From: Acidobacteriota bacterium
GTDB lineage: Bacteria > Acidobacteriota > Holophagae > Thermotomaculales > Thermotomaculaceae
Length of the DNA stretch: 64,000 nucleotides
Assembly: GCA_026986725.1 (NCBI GenBank)
Contig: JALSOA010000128.1
Coordinates: forward strand, 1 to 64,000
Direction of reading: 5' to 3'
The notes under the pieces were generated by a model. That model was given only the letters and a program-made list of their open reading frames with translations, was not told the origin of the DNA and did not search any database. This document shows, in pieces, positions 1 to 9,190 of this stretch (its first letter is position 1; each line of letters opens with the position of its first letter). A program made the translations under genes and the position numbers.

Positions 1-111
1 GGTGCCTTTAAGAAGGCTGTGGAAAGCGCAATAGAGGCTATTGAGGCGGGTCCTATTGAAGAACAGGAAAAGGCTTCTGCATCAAGCCCATTGACAGGTT
101 TTCTGGATTGA
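1..111 (+). CDS. thiG: Thiazole synthase ThiG, C-terminal end (partial)
   Basis: The reading frame is open from the first base and stops at 109-111, giving the last 36 residues of a protein. The end reads ASASSPLTGF, close to the conserved ThiG C-terminus (YASASSPLTGL). ThiG forms the thiazole phosphate ring of thiamine from deoxyxylulose phosphate, ThiS thiocarboxylate and dehydroglycine. The next gene, two bases downstream, is thiH, which makes the dehydroglycine; this supports the call. The N-terminal catalytic part lies outside the window. Confidence 0.85.
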   Translation, partial: GAFKKAVESAIEAIEAGPIEEQEKASASSPLTGFLD

Positions 112-113
112 TT

Positions 114-1223
114 ATGGGTTTTTCCGAGGTATTTAAAAGGATAGATCAGGAAAAAATAAAAGAGACTGTGTATTCAACCACTGTTGAGAAGGTGGAATCC
201 ATCTTGAAGAAAAAAAGGTGGAGTATTGAAGATTTCCCTCACCTCGTTTCCCCTGCTGCCGGGCATTACCTTGAGAAAATGGCTGCGATTTCCAGAAGGA
301 TAACCTTTCTTCGTTTCGGGAAGGTGATAAGGCTTTATGCACCATTGTATGTTTCAAACAGTTGTGTTAACGCCTGTAAGTACTGTGGGTTCAATGTAAA
401 TAACAGATTTCCAAGGATAACCCTGACAGTGAAAGAGGTGTTAGAAGAAGCGAATGAGATTTTTTCTCACGGAATAGGTCATATACTCCTTGTAAGCGGA
501 GAGGACAGGAAAGAGGTTTCACCGGAATACTTTGAAGAGGTTGTAACGAATTTAAAGGATCGATTTTATGCCATATCCATTGAAGTTTATCCCATGGAGG
601 AGTATGAGTATAGAAAACTGGCTGATGCTGGTGTAACAGGAATCGCTGTTTATCAGGAAACTTACAATCCTGAAAGATACAAAAAACTGCATAGAGGACC
701 CAAGGCTGATTTCTTTTACAGGCTTGAAACCCCTGAAAGGGCTGCAAAGGCAGGTTTCAGAGAGCTTGGAATTGGCGCTCTTTTCGGGTTATCTGATTTC
801 AGGGTTGACCTTACAATGGTGGCTATTCATGCAAGATATTTGATGAAACATTACTGGAAATCCAGAGTGGCAATATCCTTTCCAAGATTGAGGGATGCTG
901 AAGGTCACTTTAAACCTTTTGAGGTTGTGACTGACAGGCAACTTGCTCAGGTGATATTTGCTTTGAGGATGGTGCTAAACGATGTTGACATAGTGCTTTC
1001 AACAAGAGAGAATCCATCTTTCAGAGATGGGATGTTGGGTTTGGGGGTTACAAGGATAAGTGCTGGCTCGAAGACAAATCCGGGTGGATACTCAATTCAT
1101 CCTGGTGCTTTGAAACAGTTTGAAATAGCGGATAACAGAAGCCCTGAGGAGGTTGCAGAGGTTATTGAAAGGAAAGGGCTTGAGCCTGTATGGAAGGATT
1201 TTGACAGAAGTTTTCTCTTTTAA
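114..1223 (+). CDS. thiH: 2-iminoacetate synthase ThiH (radical SAM)
   Basis: A 369-residue radical SAM enzyme that cleaves tyrosine to give dehydroglycine (2-iminoacetate) for the ThiG thiazole reaction. The cluster motif CxxxCxxC is present at about residues 84-91 (CVNACKYC), followed by the GF and SGE elements usual in ThiH/HydG. Length fits ThiH (about 370) and not HydG (about 470), and there is no C-terminal HydG extension. The ATG at 114 is chosen; a TTG at 108 would overlap the thiG stop. Translation is probably coupled to thiG because the Shine-Dalgarno is weak. Confidence 0.9.
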   Translation: MGFSEVFKRIDQEKIKETVYSTTVEKVESILKKKRWSIEDFPHLVSPAAGHYLEKMAAISRRITFLRFGKVIRLYAPLYVSNSCVNACKYCGFNVNNRFPRITLTVKEVLEEANEIFSHGIGHILLVSGEDRKEVSPEYFEEVVTNLKDRFYAISIEVYPMEEYEYRKLADAGVTGIAVYQETYNPERYKKLHRGPKADFFYRLETPERAAKAGFRELGIGALFGLSDFRVDLTMVAIHARYLMKHYWKSRVAISFPRLRDAEGHFKPFEVVTDRQLAQVIFALRMVLNDVDIVLSTRENPSFRDGMLGLGVTRISAGSKTNPGGYSIHPGALKQFEIADNRSPEEVAEVIERKGLEPVWKDFDRSFLF

Positions 1224-1261
1224 CTTACCCTTTTAATATTTAAAAAAAAGTGTTTTTGAAG

Positions 1262-1267
1262 TAAAAT
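1262..1267 (+). promoter_or_regulatory. Putative -10 box of a leaderless transcript
   Basis: TAAAAT lies six bases before the ATG at 1274, so transcription from it would begin at or next to the start codon. No Shine-Dalgarno sequence precedes the ATG. The -35 region is only AT-rich and has no good match. The same TAAAAT hexamer recurs upstream of several other genes here (9150, 11864, 26813). Confidence 0.4.
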
Positions 1268-1273
1268 AAAACC

Positions 1274-1672
1274 ATGAAGAAAAAGATAAGAGTATTAATA
1301 GCAAAACCGGGGCTTGATGGCCACGATAGAGGAGCAAAAGTGGTTGCAAGGGGGTTAAGGGATGCCGGAATGGAGGTTATTTACACAGGATTAAGGCAAA
1401 CCCCTGAGCAAATAGTGAACGCTGCAATTCAGGAAGATGTTGACTTTATTGGCTTGAGCATTCTCTCAGGGGCACACAATCATCTTTTCCCTGAAATAAT
1501 GAGGCTTTTAAGGGAAAGGGGTGGAGAGGACATACATGTTTTTGCCGGAGGAATAATCCCTGAAGACGACATACCTTATTTAAATTCTATTGGGATTGAG
1601 AGAGTGTTTTTGCCGGGGACAAAGATATTGGAAGTGGTTGATTATATAAATCAAGTGGTAAAAGATGATTGA
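1274..1672 (+). CDS. Stand-alone cobalamin-binding domain protein (methylmalonyl-CoA mutase C-terminal type)
   Basis: A 132-residue protein made only of the B12-binding Rossmann domain found at the C-terminus of methylmalonyl-CoA mutase. It has the DxHxxG motif (DGHDRG, residues 15-20) whose His is the lower cobalt ligand, then LSILSGAH and the AGG loop that hold the nucleotide tail. Independent B12 subunits of this size pair with a separately encoded catalytic subunit of mutases such as methylmalonyl-CoA or isobutyryl-CoA mutase; none is visible here, so the substrate is unknown. It overlaps the next gene by eight bases. Confidence 0.85.
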   Translation: MKKKIRVLIAKPGLDGHDRGAKVVARGLRDAGMEVIYTGLRQTPEQIVNAAIQEDVDFIGLSILSGAHNHLFPEIMRLLRERGGEDIHVFAGGIIPEDDIPYLNSIGIERVFLPGTKILEVVDYINQVVKDD

Positions 1673-2465
1673 ATTTTCTATTCTTGGGAGTGGAAGCAGA
1701 GGAAATGCCACACTTGTGAGAGTGAATGGTCATTCTTTCCTTTTCGATTGCGGGCTTTCGTGTAAGCAGGTTGAATTAAGGCTTGAAGCAATAGGAGTTG
1801 ACCCATCATCTATAGATGCCCTGTTTCTCTCTCATGAGCACACTGATCACATAAGAAGCGCTCATACCTTTTTAAAAAAGTACAATGTTCCCCTTGTGAC
1901 AACTGAGAAAACATACATCGCAGGAGGTTTAAAGGATAAAAAGATAAACCAGGTTGAATTTGTTAAATCGGGAAAGGTTTTCTCTCAATTTAAAGGGGTT
2001 GATGTGTTTTTTCTTCCACTTTCCCACGATGCAGCTGACCCTGTTGGTTTTGTCATCTATTCTGGTGGGATTAAGTTTGCAATTGTTACAGACCTTGGTT
2101 TTGCAACAGAGCTTGTTGTTCAGGAGTTAAAACAGTGTAACGGTATAATTATAGAGGCAAATCATGACCCTCAAATGCTGAAGCTAAGCAGTTATCCCTG
2201 GGAGATAAAACAGAGAATTGCAAGCAGAATGGGTCACCTCTCAAATGGGGATTGTGCAAGGCTTTTAGAGAGGGTTGTTTCCGATGCCACTGAAAGCATT
2301 GTGCTTGCACATTTAAGTGAGGAAAACAACAACCCTGATATTGCCCTTATGAATGTGATGAGGGTAATTAAAGGATTGCCTTTAAATATCTATGTTGCTT
2401 CTCAGCATAAACCAACTCCTCTTTTTCTGGTTGACTCTGTTTCTGATATTAAGGAGAATGTATGA
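1665..2465 (+). CDS. MBL-fold metallohydrolase, YycJ/WalJ-like
   Basis: A 266-residue metallo-beta-lactamase-fold protein. It opens with the [13 protein letters not shown] strand-turn typical of the YycJ/VicX group and has the metal motif HxHxDH (SHEHTDHI, about residues 56-63). Further ligands are expected at SHD (about 124) and the TDLG stretch (about 141). YycJ-type proteins are thought to be exonucleases or phosphodiesterases linked to cell-wall and DNA metabolism in Firmicutes; that role here is inference. It overlaps both neighbours, so it is translationally coupled. Confidence 0.8.
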   Translation: MIEFSILGSGSRGNATLVRVNGHSFLFDCGLSCKQVELRLEAIGVDPSSIDALFLSHEHTDHIRSAHTFLKKYNVPLVTTEKTYIAGGLKDKKINQVEFVKSGKVFSQFKGVDVFFLPLSHDAADPVGFVIYSGGIKFAIVTDLGFATELVVQELKQCNGIIIEANHDPQMLKLSSYPWEIKQRIASRMGHLSNGDCARLLERVVSDATESIVLAHLSEENNNPDIALMNVMRVIKGLPLNIYVASQHKPTPLFLVDSVSDIKENV

Positions 2466-4381
2466 GAAAACTTTTGCTTTTCTTTGTATTTTTACTGGTG
2501 TTGCCAGCATTTGCCTTTGACCTGAGGGTTGTAAATTATTTCGATGAAACATACGGAGATTATATCCCTCCAAATGCAGAAACCATTGCTTACAATAACT
2601 CATACTTCTTTGTGGTTGCTGATTTAGAGGTCTCAACTGGTGATGAATTGAAACTTCAGGTTAATTTCCCTGATGGAAGTGTTGTAAATTATTCCGAAAC
2701 GGCATCTCAAACTGGAGAGGTGATATTCTTTAAGAAAATTGGGTTGAGGGGCATTGGTGAGTACCTGATTTCACTTGAACACAATGGAGATACAAAACAG
2801 ACTTCAGTGAACATTGTTCCTGATAATTCTGAAGATGCCTTTGAGCCTGACAATTTTAAAAGCAATGGTTTTACCCTGGAAAGGGGCGGTATATACTCTT
2901 CCTTGACAGGGATGGATGATGTTGATTATTACAGATTGAAGGTTGAAAGGGATGGTGAATTTATTTTAAGTACTGAGTCAAAGAGAGATATAGCACTGGT
3001 CTTAATGGATGAAAATGGCAATGTCATTACTCAATCCGATAAAGAATTCGATGGTAATGAAGAGATCAACATTCACATTGAATCTGGAGATTATCTTGTT
3101 AAGATTTATTCCCGGGTAATAGAAAGAGGGGATTATACCCTTTGTTTACAGGGGAATTTTCCAGTTTACCTTCCTTTGAGTGATTTTAACAGGGGTTTTT
3201 CCAAAAAGGTTGTTGTTTCAAACATCGGGGATTCTTCAGGTGATGTTGAATTAAAATGGTACTCTTTGGAAGGAAACCTTGAAAAAGACGAAACGATACA
3301 TCTCAATTCTTATCAGAGTGTTGAAATTGAGGGTGGTGATTATTCGCTTCTAAAGGCTTATTCAGATTCTATACCTGTTAATGCCTGTGTTTATGGACAC
3401 AACGATGATAGGAGTGAGGCAATTGCTTATGAAGGGAGTATGGTTAAAACAAAGAGCCTTATAGTAAGCCACATTGCCCCTCAAACAAACCTGTACGAAA
3501 CAATTGCCTGCTTTTCCTTTCTATCCTCAGGCACTTTTTTAAATCTATCAGACGACAATCTAACAGGTTCTGCGGCTGAAAACTCTACTTTTTTGATAAA
3601 TTTCAACGATTTTTACCAGAATAACATTCAAACTCAATGGGGAGTTGTGACTTCCGATGCTTATATTAAAGGTGTTGAGATGTTCAGACTTATAACCGAA
3701 GATTACAGACAGGCCACTGCCCTTAGCCTGTCCTCCGGCCTTTCAAGGGTTATATTTCTTCCACACATTGATGTAAGGTATTTCTGGTGGACTGGAATTT
3801 CGATTGTTAATCCATGGCAGGTACCGGCAACAGTCACCCTTTTAGCTTTTGACTTAAATGGAAACATTGTAGGTCAGACCTCTTTTACCATAGAGGCCAT
3901 GGGTAAGTCTGTTGGCATTGTTTCAGATTACTTTGATCAGGGATTGCCTGAAAATACTGTTTCAATGAAGATTGTTTCTACTTTGCCTGTGCAGGGGCTT
4001 TATCTTTTCGGTACAAAGAGAGGGGATGAGTACAGTGAGGACATTTTTGCCGGCTTAAACTCTTCTCCTGTTTACGCAAGGGTGCTTTACTTTGCCGTTT
4101 TACCTTCTTCAGATACTTTATGGAGTGGGGTGGGGTTATTCAACCCTTCGAAGGAAAAGGCAAGTGTAATTTTAAAAGGGTTTACTTCAGACGGAACTGA
4201 GGTCGCAGAGAAAACTATCAGCCTTGATTCTTACAACAAGTATGTTTCTTTAGGGAAGGATATTTTTAACAGAAGCGATGTTTACAGAATGGTTGCGATT
4301 TCCGATAAACCTTTATGTGGGTTTTACCTTTTTGGAGACAGGTCTCACACCTATCTTTACGGAATGGAGGCTTTGAGATGA
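2462..4381 (+). CDS. Exported PPC-domain protein of unknown function
   Basis: A 639-residue protein with a clear signal peptide (hydrophobic residues 5-18, cleavage near AFAF). An N-terminal beta domain is followed by a bacterial pre-peptidase C-terminal (PPC) domain at about residues 120-228, recognisable from DAFEPDN and DVDYYRL. The remaining 400 residues contain repeated beta-sandwich segments with a recurring pattern of IVNPW or LFNPS followed by a strand and a DLNGN or TSDGT turn, probably immunoglobulin-like repeats. No catalytic motif was seen. It begins with a four-base overlap of the MBL gene. A surface or periplasmic binding role is only inference. Confidence 0.6.
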   Translation: MRKLLLFFVFLLVLPAFAFDLRVVNYFDETYGDYIPPNAETIAYNNSYFFVVADLEVSTGDELKLQVNFPDGSVVNYSETASQTGEVIFFKKIGLRGIGEYLISLEHNGDTKQTSVNIVPDNSEDAFEPDNFKSNGFTLERGGIYSSLTGMDDVDYYRLKVERDGEFILSTESKRDIALVLMDENGNVITQSDKEFDGNEEINIHIESGDYLVKIYSRVIERGDYTLCLQGNFPVYLPLSDFNRGFSKKVVVSNIGDSSGDVELKWYSLEGNLEKDETIHLNSYQSVEIEGGDYSLLKAYSDSIPVNACVYGHNDDRSEAIAYEGSMVKTKSLIVSHIAPQTNLYETIACFSFLSSGTFLNLSDDNLTGSAAENSTFLINFNDFYQNNIQTQWGVVTSDAYIKGVEMFRLITEDYRQATALSLSSGLSRVIFLPHIDVRYFWWTGISIVNPWQVPATVTLLAFDLNGNIVGQTSFTIEAMGKSVGIVSDYFDQGLPENTVSMKIVSTLPVQGLYLFGTKRGDEYSEDIFAGLNSSPVYARVLYFAVLPSSDTLWSGVGLFNPSKEKASVILKGFTSDGTEVAEKTISLDSYNKYVSLGKDIFNRSDVYRMVAISDKPLCGFYLFGDRSHTYLYGMEALR

Positions 4382-4671
4382 TTGCCGAATTTTCAATAGT
4401 TCCTATAACCGGTGAGGAATCTCTATCAAGGTATATTGCAATTGTTTTAAAACAGGTGAAGGAAAGTGGATTAAATTATCAATTAACCCCAATGGGCACC
4501 ATTGTGGAGGGTGAGTGCCATGAGGTTTTTGCGTTGATAGAAAAGTGTCATGTAACAATGAAAAACCATGCAAACAGGGTTTTAACAAGGATAAGTATTG
4601 ATGATAGAGGAGAGGATTTAAGCAGGATGCACAGAAAAGTCGAGTCAGTTCTGGAGAAACTTTATGAGTGA
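4378..4671 (+). CDS. Thiamine-binding / MTH1187 family protein (UPF0045)
   Basis: A 97-residue protein starting MIAEFSIVPIT and containing YQLTPMGTIVEG and TRISIDDR, the conserved segments of the MTH1187/UPF0045 (YkoF-like) family. The ferredoxin-like domains of this family bind thiamine or its hydroxymethylpyrimidine part. The start at 4378 overlaps the upstream stop as ATGA and gives the usual family length. Thiazole genes lie 3 kb upstream on the same strand, which fits but does not prove a thiamine link. Confidence 0.75.
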   Translation: MIAEFSIVPITGEESLSRYIAIVLKQVKESGLNYQLTPMGTIVEGECHEVFALIEKCHVTMKNHANRVLTRISIDDRGEDLSRMHRKVESVLEKLYE

Positions 4672-7198
4672 AAAGGAGATAGTCGTAGAAAAGAGTAAAG
4701 AAGAGAGCGTCAACCAATTAAGATCAAAGCAATCTGGAAAAGGTCTTTTGAAAAGGATCTTATATCTGTTTGTTTTTTACATTTTCTGTGTATTTGCAGG
4801 GATTGGTGTTGCTAAGTACATACTGTCACTTGGACAGAACCATCAGTTGATGGATAAATTAAGGAATTTTAAACCCAAACTGATTACAAAGGTTTACGAT
4901 ATACATGGTGATGTTATTGGTACATTTGCAAGGGAAAAGAGAGAGTTGATTAGTTACGATGATATTCCGAAAAGTTTTGTTCGTGCTCTTGTGGCTGTTG
5001 AAGATGCAAGGTTTTTCAAACATGTGGGGGTTGACCCTCTTGGAATCCTCAGAGCGGCCATTCACGATTTAATGACTGGCAGAGCGTCTCAGGGAGCCTC
5101 TACCATAACCATGCAGCTTGTAAGGCAGATGACAGGCAGGAAAGAAAAAAGTTTAAAAAGAAAGATAACGGAGGCATTGCTTGCCATTCAGATAGAAAGA
5201 ATGTTCACCAAAGAGGAGATCTTTGAAAGGTATGCAAATCAGGTTTACTTCGGGAGAGGGCTTTATGGATTGCAGGCTGCTTCAAGGTATTATTTTGGTA
5301 AAGATGCTGCTGAATTGACAATACCTGAAAGCGCTTTCCTTGCTGGCCTTGTTCAGGCTCCTTCAAGGTATTCTCCCACAAGGAACATTTCTCTTGCGAA
5401 AAAAAGAAGAGATCATGTTTTAAAAAGAATGTTTGTTGAGGGTTACATAACTGAGAATGAGTATATGGAAGCAAAAAACACACCACTTGTTCTTCCAGGT
5501 GATTCCAGGGTTAAAAAAGAAAAGGTTGGAGCATACTTTCTTGAAGAGGTCAGGAAGTATTTGTATCAGAGATACGGAGCGGATGCTGTTCTTGACGATG
5601 GCCTGAAGGTTTATACAACCCTGGATTTAAGGCTTCAAAAAAAGGCTGAAGAGGCATTGAGAAAGGGTCTGAAAGCACTTGACAAGAGGCAGGGGTTCAG
5701 GGTTGAAGATAAAAAGTTTGTAAAAAAAGATGAGATTGAAAAGTACTGGTCTCCCACCTGGAACAAAACCATTGAAACTGGAGATACGGTTGAAGGGGTT
5801 ATAGTAAAATCCGATGAAAAGCATGCAATTGTTAGGATAAAGGATTATAGAATCAGGATAGGAAAGTACGAGATAGCATGGACGAAGGCTGAAAAAGTCA
5901 ATGATATACTGAAGCCAGGAGATGTTGTGCTTTTTAAGATCTTTGAGTTCGACCCTGCAAAAAATAAGTTCAACATATCTCTTGACCAGGAGCCTGAGGT
6001 GGAAGGAGCATTACTTGCTATAAATCACCATTCCGGTGAAATAATTGCAATGGTTGGTGGATACAGCTTTAATCGCTCCAGGTTTAACAGGGCTCTTCAG
6101 GCTAAAAGGCAAACAGGCTCGGTTTTTAAACCGATTTTGTATGGTGCAGCCTTTGACAGTGCCTTTACACTGGCAGATACATTCTTTGATGAGCCAACCA
6201 TATTTCTTGACCCCAGATTGTTTTATGTTGATGAGTATGGAAACATTCAAAGGTACGAATTAAGTGAAGAATACAAGAAAAAGATAAGGGAAGGAAAGGT
6301 TGATGAACCGAAGCCCTATCAGCCTGAGAACTATTATCATGAGTACGATGGCCTGGTTACTTTGAGAAGGGCCCTGGAAAAATCAAAGAACATAGTTTCT
6401 GTAAAACTCTTTAACAGGTTGGGGTACAAAAAGGTTCAATCCTTTGCAAGAAAACTTGGAATAAGGGAGAAGATTGCTCCATACCTTTCCTCTGCCCTTG
6501 GTTCCACTGAACTTACCCTGTACGAGGTGTGCAGGGCTTACGGTACAATAGCAAACCTGGGTGTTGCAACCCAGCCATTTTTCATAAGGAAGGTTGAAGA
6601 CAGATACGGTAATCCCCTTGAAGAGCAGACAATTCTTGCTTACAGGGCAATTTCTCCCCAGACAGCTTATATTACCCTTGAAGGGATGCGTGGGGTTATT
6701 GAACATGGAACAGGGAGAAAGGCAAAGGTATTAAATTGGAACCTCTGTGGTAAAACAGGTACGACTGACAATTATACAGATGCATGGTTTGTTGGGAGTG
6801 ACCCTAACATTACACTGGGTGTGTGGGTTGGGTTTGATTTGAAAAAGACTCTGGGCGATAGAGAAACCGGGGCAAGGGCTGCTTTGCCAATTTGGATTGA
6901 TTTTATGAGAGAGTACATAAAACACTCTGTTAAAACAGATTGGCCGGTTCCGTATGGTATCGTCAGGGTTCCCATTGACAGAAGAAGTGGACTTCTTGCA
7001 AATCCGGCTGAAGGTTGTAAGCCGGAAGATATAATCCTTGAATCGTTTAAAAAAGGAACTCAACCGCTTGAAAAGTGCAATAGTAAGATCCACCATATAC
7101 TGTCTTTGCCTTACTATGAGCAGCATGGTAAAAGTATTATGGTTGATCCTGAAACTGGAGAAATAAAGCCTAATATAGAATTTATTATCTACCATTAG
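4664..7198 (+). CDS. mrcA: Penicillin-binding protein 1A, bifunctional peptidoglycan synthase
   Basis: An 844-residue class A PBP: short cytoplasmic tail, one membrane helix (about 30-52), a GT51 glycosyltransferase domain, an OB-like insert (about 345-445) and a transpeptidase domain. GT51 motifs are EDARFFKHVGVD, the GASTITMQL block and AFLAGLVQAPSRY. Transpeptidase motifs are SxxK (GSVFK), SKN and KTGTT. It polymerises lipid II and cross-links stem peptides in the periplasm. It overlaps the upstream gene by eight bases. The OB insert is typical of Gram-negative PBP1A. Confidence 0.93.
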   Translation: MSEKEIVVEKSKEESVNQLRSKQSGKGLLKRILYLFVFYIFCVFAGIGVAKYILSLGQNHQLMDKLRNFKPKLITKVYDIHGDVIGTFAREKRELISYDDIPKSFVRALVAVEDARFFKHVGVDPLGILRAAIHDLMTGRASQGASTITMQLVRQMTGRKEKSLKRKITEALLAIQIERMFTKEEIFERYANQVYFGRGLYGLQAASRYYFGKDAAELTIPESAFLAGLVQAPSRYSPTRNISLAKKRRDHVLKRMFVEGYITENEYMEAKNTPLVLPGDSRVKKEKVGAYFLEEVRKYLYQRYGADAVLDDGLKVYTTLDLRLQKKAEEALRKGLKALDKRQGFRVEDKKFVKKDEIEKYWSPTWNKTIETGDTVEGVIVKSDEKHAIVRIKDYRIRIGKYEIAWTKAEKVNDILKPGDVVLFKIFEFDPAKNKFNISLDQEPEVEGALLAINHHSGEIIAMVGGYSFNRSRFNRALQAKRQTGSVFKPILYGAAFDSAFTLADTFFDEPTIFLDPRLFYVDEYGNIQRYELSEEYKKKIREGKVDEPKPYQPENYYHEYDGLVTLRRALEKSKNIVSVKLFNRLGYKKVQSFARKLGIREKIAPYLSSALGSTELTLYEVCRAYGTIANLGVATQPFFIRKVEDRYGNPLEEQTILAYRAISPQTAYITLEGMRGVIEHGTGRKAKVLNWNLCGKTGTTDNYTDAWFVGSDPNITLGVWVGFDLKKTLGDRETGARAALPIWIDFMREYIKHSVKTDWPVPYGIVRVPIDRRSGLLANPAEGCKPEDIILESFKKGTQPLEKCNSKIHHILSLPYYEQHGKSIMVDPETGEIKPNIEFIIYH

Positions 7199-7206
7199 GA
7201 GGGAGT

Positions 7207-9069
7207 ATGAAGTTTTTTGTATTGCTTGTGTTAACATTATTCTTTTCAACATTTGCTTTAACCGTTTCAAGGAGCGAGATACCTGAGAAGTACAAGTGGA
7301 ATCTTAAAGACCTTTATCCATCTGTCGAGGTTTTCAAGCAGAAAAGAGATTCATTTGAAAAAAGGATCGGTTTATTAAAACAGTTTCAGGGAAAACTTGG
7401 TAAATCTCCAGAATTGTTAAAGAAGTGTCTCGATACCTATTTTGATCTGCACAAAGAGCTTGATCGGCTTATGACCTATGTTTCTTTAAGGGCGGACGAA
7501 GATCTATCAAACTCGGAGAATCAAAAATTAAAAAATGAAACTTTTAATGTTGCAAGGAAGTTTTCAGAGGAGTCTTCTTTTATAGAGCCTGAAATAATAT
7601 CCATTGGAGAGGAAAAAATAAATTCATTTGTCAGAGAGTATCAGGGGCTCAAACTTTACAAGCTTTACCTTTCAAGGATATTGAAAGAGAAAAAGCACAT
7701 TCTATCAAGGGTTGAAGAAGCTTTACTTGCGAGAACTTCGTTGATGTCAGATACTCCCTATCAGACATATTCAATTTTCTCTTACACGGATATGCCTTTC
7801 CCCACTGTTAAAATTGATGGAAAAGAGGTTTATCTCAACCAGGCAGCCTACACCAAATGGCGTGCAAACCCTGACATAAAGGTAAGAAACTTAGTATTTC
7901 CCAAATTTTTTGGCACATACAGGAAGTTTGAAAACACATTTGGCACGCTTCTATATTCAGAGGTGAAAAAGGATTATTTTTATGCTACCTCCAGAAAATA
8001 CAGTTCATGTCTTGAGGCAGCACTTTATCCCAATGAAGTACCTGTTAAGGTATATACAAATCTGATTAAACAGATTAACGCAAACCTCCCTTCACTTTAT
8101 AGATATCTAAGATTAAGAAAAAAGATGCTTGGATTAAAGGATCTGACATACGCAGATTTGTACACACCACTTGTGAAAAGTGTTGATGTTAATTATAGTT
8201 ACGAAGAAGCGCAGAAAATAATTGAAAACGCTTTGAAACCACTTGGACAGGAGTATGAAAAGTACTTGCACAGGGCTTTTGTTGAAAGATGGATTGATGT
8301 TTACCCAAACAGGGGCAAAAGGGGAGGAGCATACTCAAGTGGAAACGCTTACGATGTTCATCCCTACATCTTATTAAATTACAACAATGATTACGAATCA
8401 CTTTCAACCCTTGCTCACGAATTGGGTCATTCAATGCATTCAATGTTTTCAAACACCTATCAACCCTATGTGTATTCTGATTACACAATATTTGTTGCTG
8501 AGGTTGCCTCCACATTTAATGAAAACATGTTAAACCATTATCTGTTAACCCACACAAAAGACAGGAAAATGAAACTCTTTTTGCTTGGGCATCTCCTTGA
8601 AAACATCAGGCAGACAATTTTCAGGCAGGCTATGTTTGCAGAGTTTGAACTTGAGATTCACAAAAGGGTTGAAAACGGTGAGGCTTTAACAGGTAAAGAA
8701 CTTTCAGATATTTACCTTAAACTTGTCAGAAAGTATTACGGTCACGATAAGGGAATATGCAGGGTTGACGACCTTTATGGTATTGAATGGGCTTACATTC
8801 CTCACTTTTATTACAACTTTTATGTATATCAATATGCGACCTCTCTTATTGCATCAACTCACCTTGCTCAGAAGGTTATTCATGGAGACAAAAGAGATGT
8901 TGAGCAATACCTTGGATTTATTAAGTCTGGGTGTTCGGATACTCCAATCAACATACTCAGGAAAGCAGGAGCAGACCTTGAAACAGATGTCCCGTTTAAA
9001 ACCACAATGAGGGTTTTTAATCAAACCATGGATGAGATAGAAAAATTAATGAATGAGAAAAAGAAATAA
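7207..9069 (+). CDS. pepF: Exported M3 family oligoendopeptidase F
   Basis: A 620-residue zinc peptidase. The typical PepF start RSEIPEKYKWNLKDLYPS appears after a hydrophobic signal peptide (residues 2-18). The zinc motif HExxH is HELGH in the segment LAHELGHSMH (about residues 403-412), with the third ligand expected in the AEVASTFNE helix. PepF enzymes cut peptides of roughly 7-17 residues and are usually cytoplasmic, so export suggests scavenging of peptides in the periplasm. A good Shine-Dalgarno (GGAGGGAG) precedes the ATG, and a strong terminator follows. Confidence 0.9.
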   Translation: MKFFVLLVLTLFFSTFALTVSRSEIPEKYKWNLKDLYPSVEVFKQKRDSFEKRIGLLKQFQGKLGKSPELLKKCLDTYFDLHKELDRLMTYVSLRADEDLSNSENQKLKNETFNVARKFSEESSFIEPEIISIGEEKINSFVREYQGLKLYKLYLSRILKEKKHILSRVEEALLARTSLMSDTPYQTYSIFSYTDMPFPTVKIDGKEVYLNQAAYTKWRANPDIKVRNLVFPKFFGTYRKFENTFGTLLYSEVKKDYFYATSRKYSSCLEAALYPNEVPVKVYTNLIKQINANLPSLYRYLRLRKKMLGLKDLTYADLYTPLVKSVDVNYSYEEAQKIIENALKPLGQEYEKYLHRAFVERWIDVYPNRGKRGGAYSSGNAYDVHPYILLNYNNDYESLSTLAHELGHSMHSMFSNTYQPYVYSDYTIFVAEVASTFNENMLNHYLLTHTKDRKMKLFLLGHLLENIRQTIFRQAMFAEFELEIHKRVENGEALTGKELSDIYLKLVRKYYGHDKGICRVDDLYGIEWAYIPHFYYNFYVYQYATSLIASTHLAQKVIHGDKRDVEQYLGFIKSGCSDTPINILRKAGADLETDVPFKTTMRVFNQTMDEIEKLMNEKKK

Positions 9070-9101
9070 AAGGTTTCATTAACCGGAATTTCATTAAGAA
9101 G

Positions 9102-9124
9102 AGGCGGGCATTTCCCGCCTTTTT
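9102..9124 (+). terminator. Rho-independent terminator after pepF
   Basis: A seven-bp stem AGGCGGG / CCCGCCT with a five-base loop is followed by TTTTG and more T. It closes the run of genes that begins upstream of position 1. Confidence 0.9.
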
Positions 9125-9128
9125 GTTT

Positions 9129-9155
9129 TTGAGTTTTTTCTCTGTATGGTAAAAT
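9129..9155 (+). promoter_or_regulatory. Probable purA promoter
   Basis: TTGAGT (9129-9134) and TAAAAT (9150-9155) are 15 bases apart; the register shifted by one (TTTGAG) gives 16. The leader to the purA ATG is about 30 bases and carries a GGAGAAG Shine-Dalgarno. It sits just past a terminator, where a new promoter is expected. Spacing is short, so the exact boxes are uncertain. Confidence 0.45.
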
Positions 9156-9190
9156 TTATTAAGTCTGAATAAAAAATACGGAGAAGTCTT

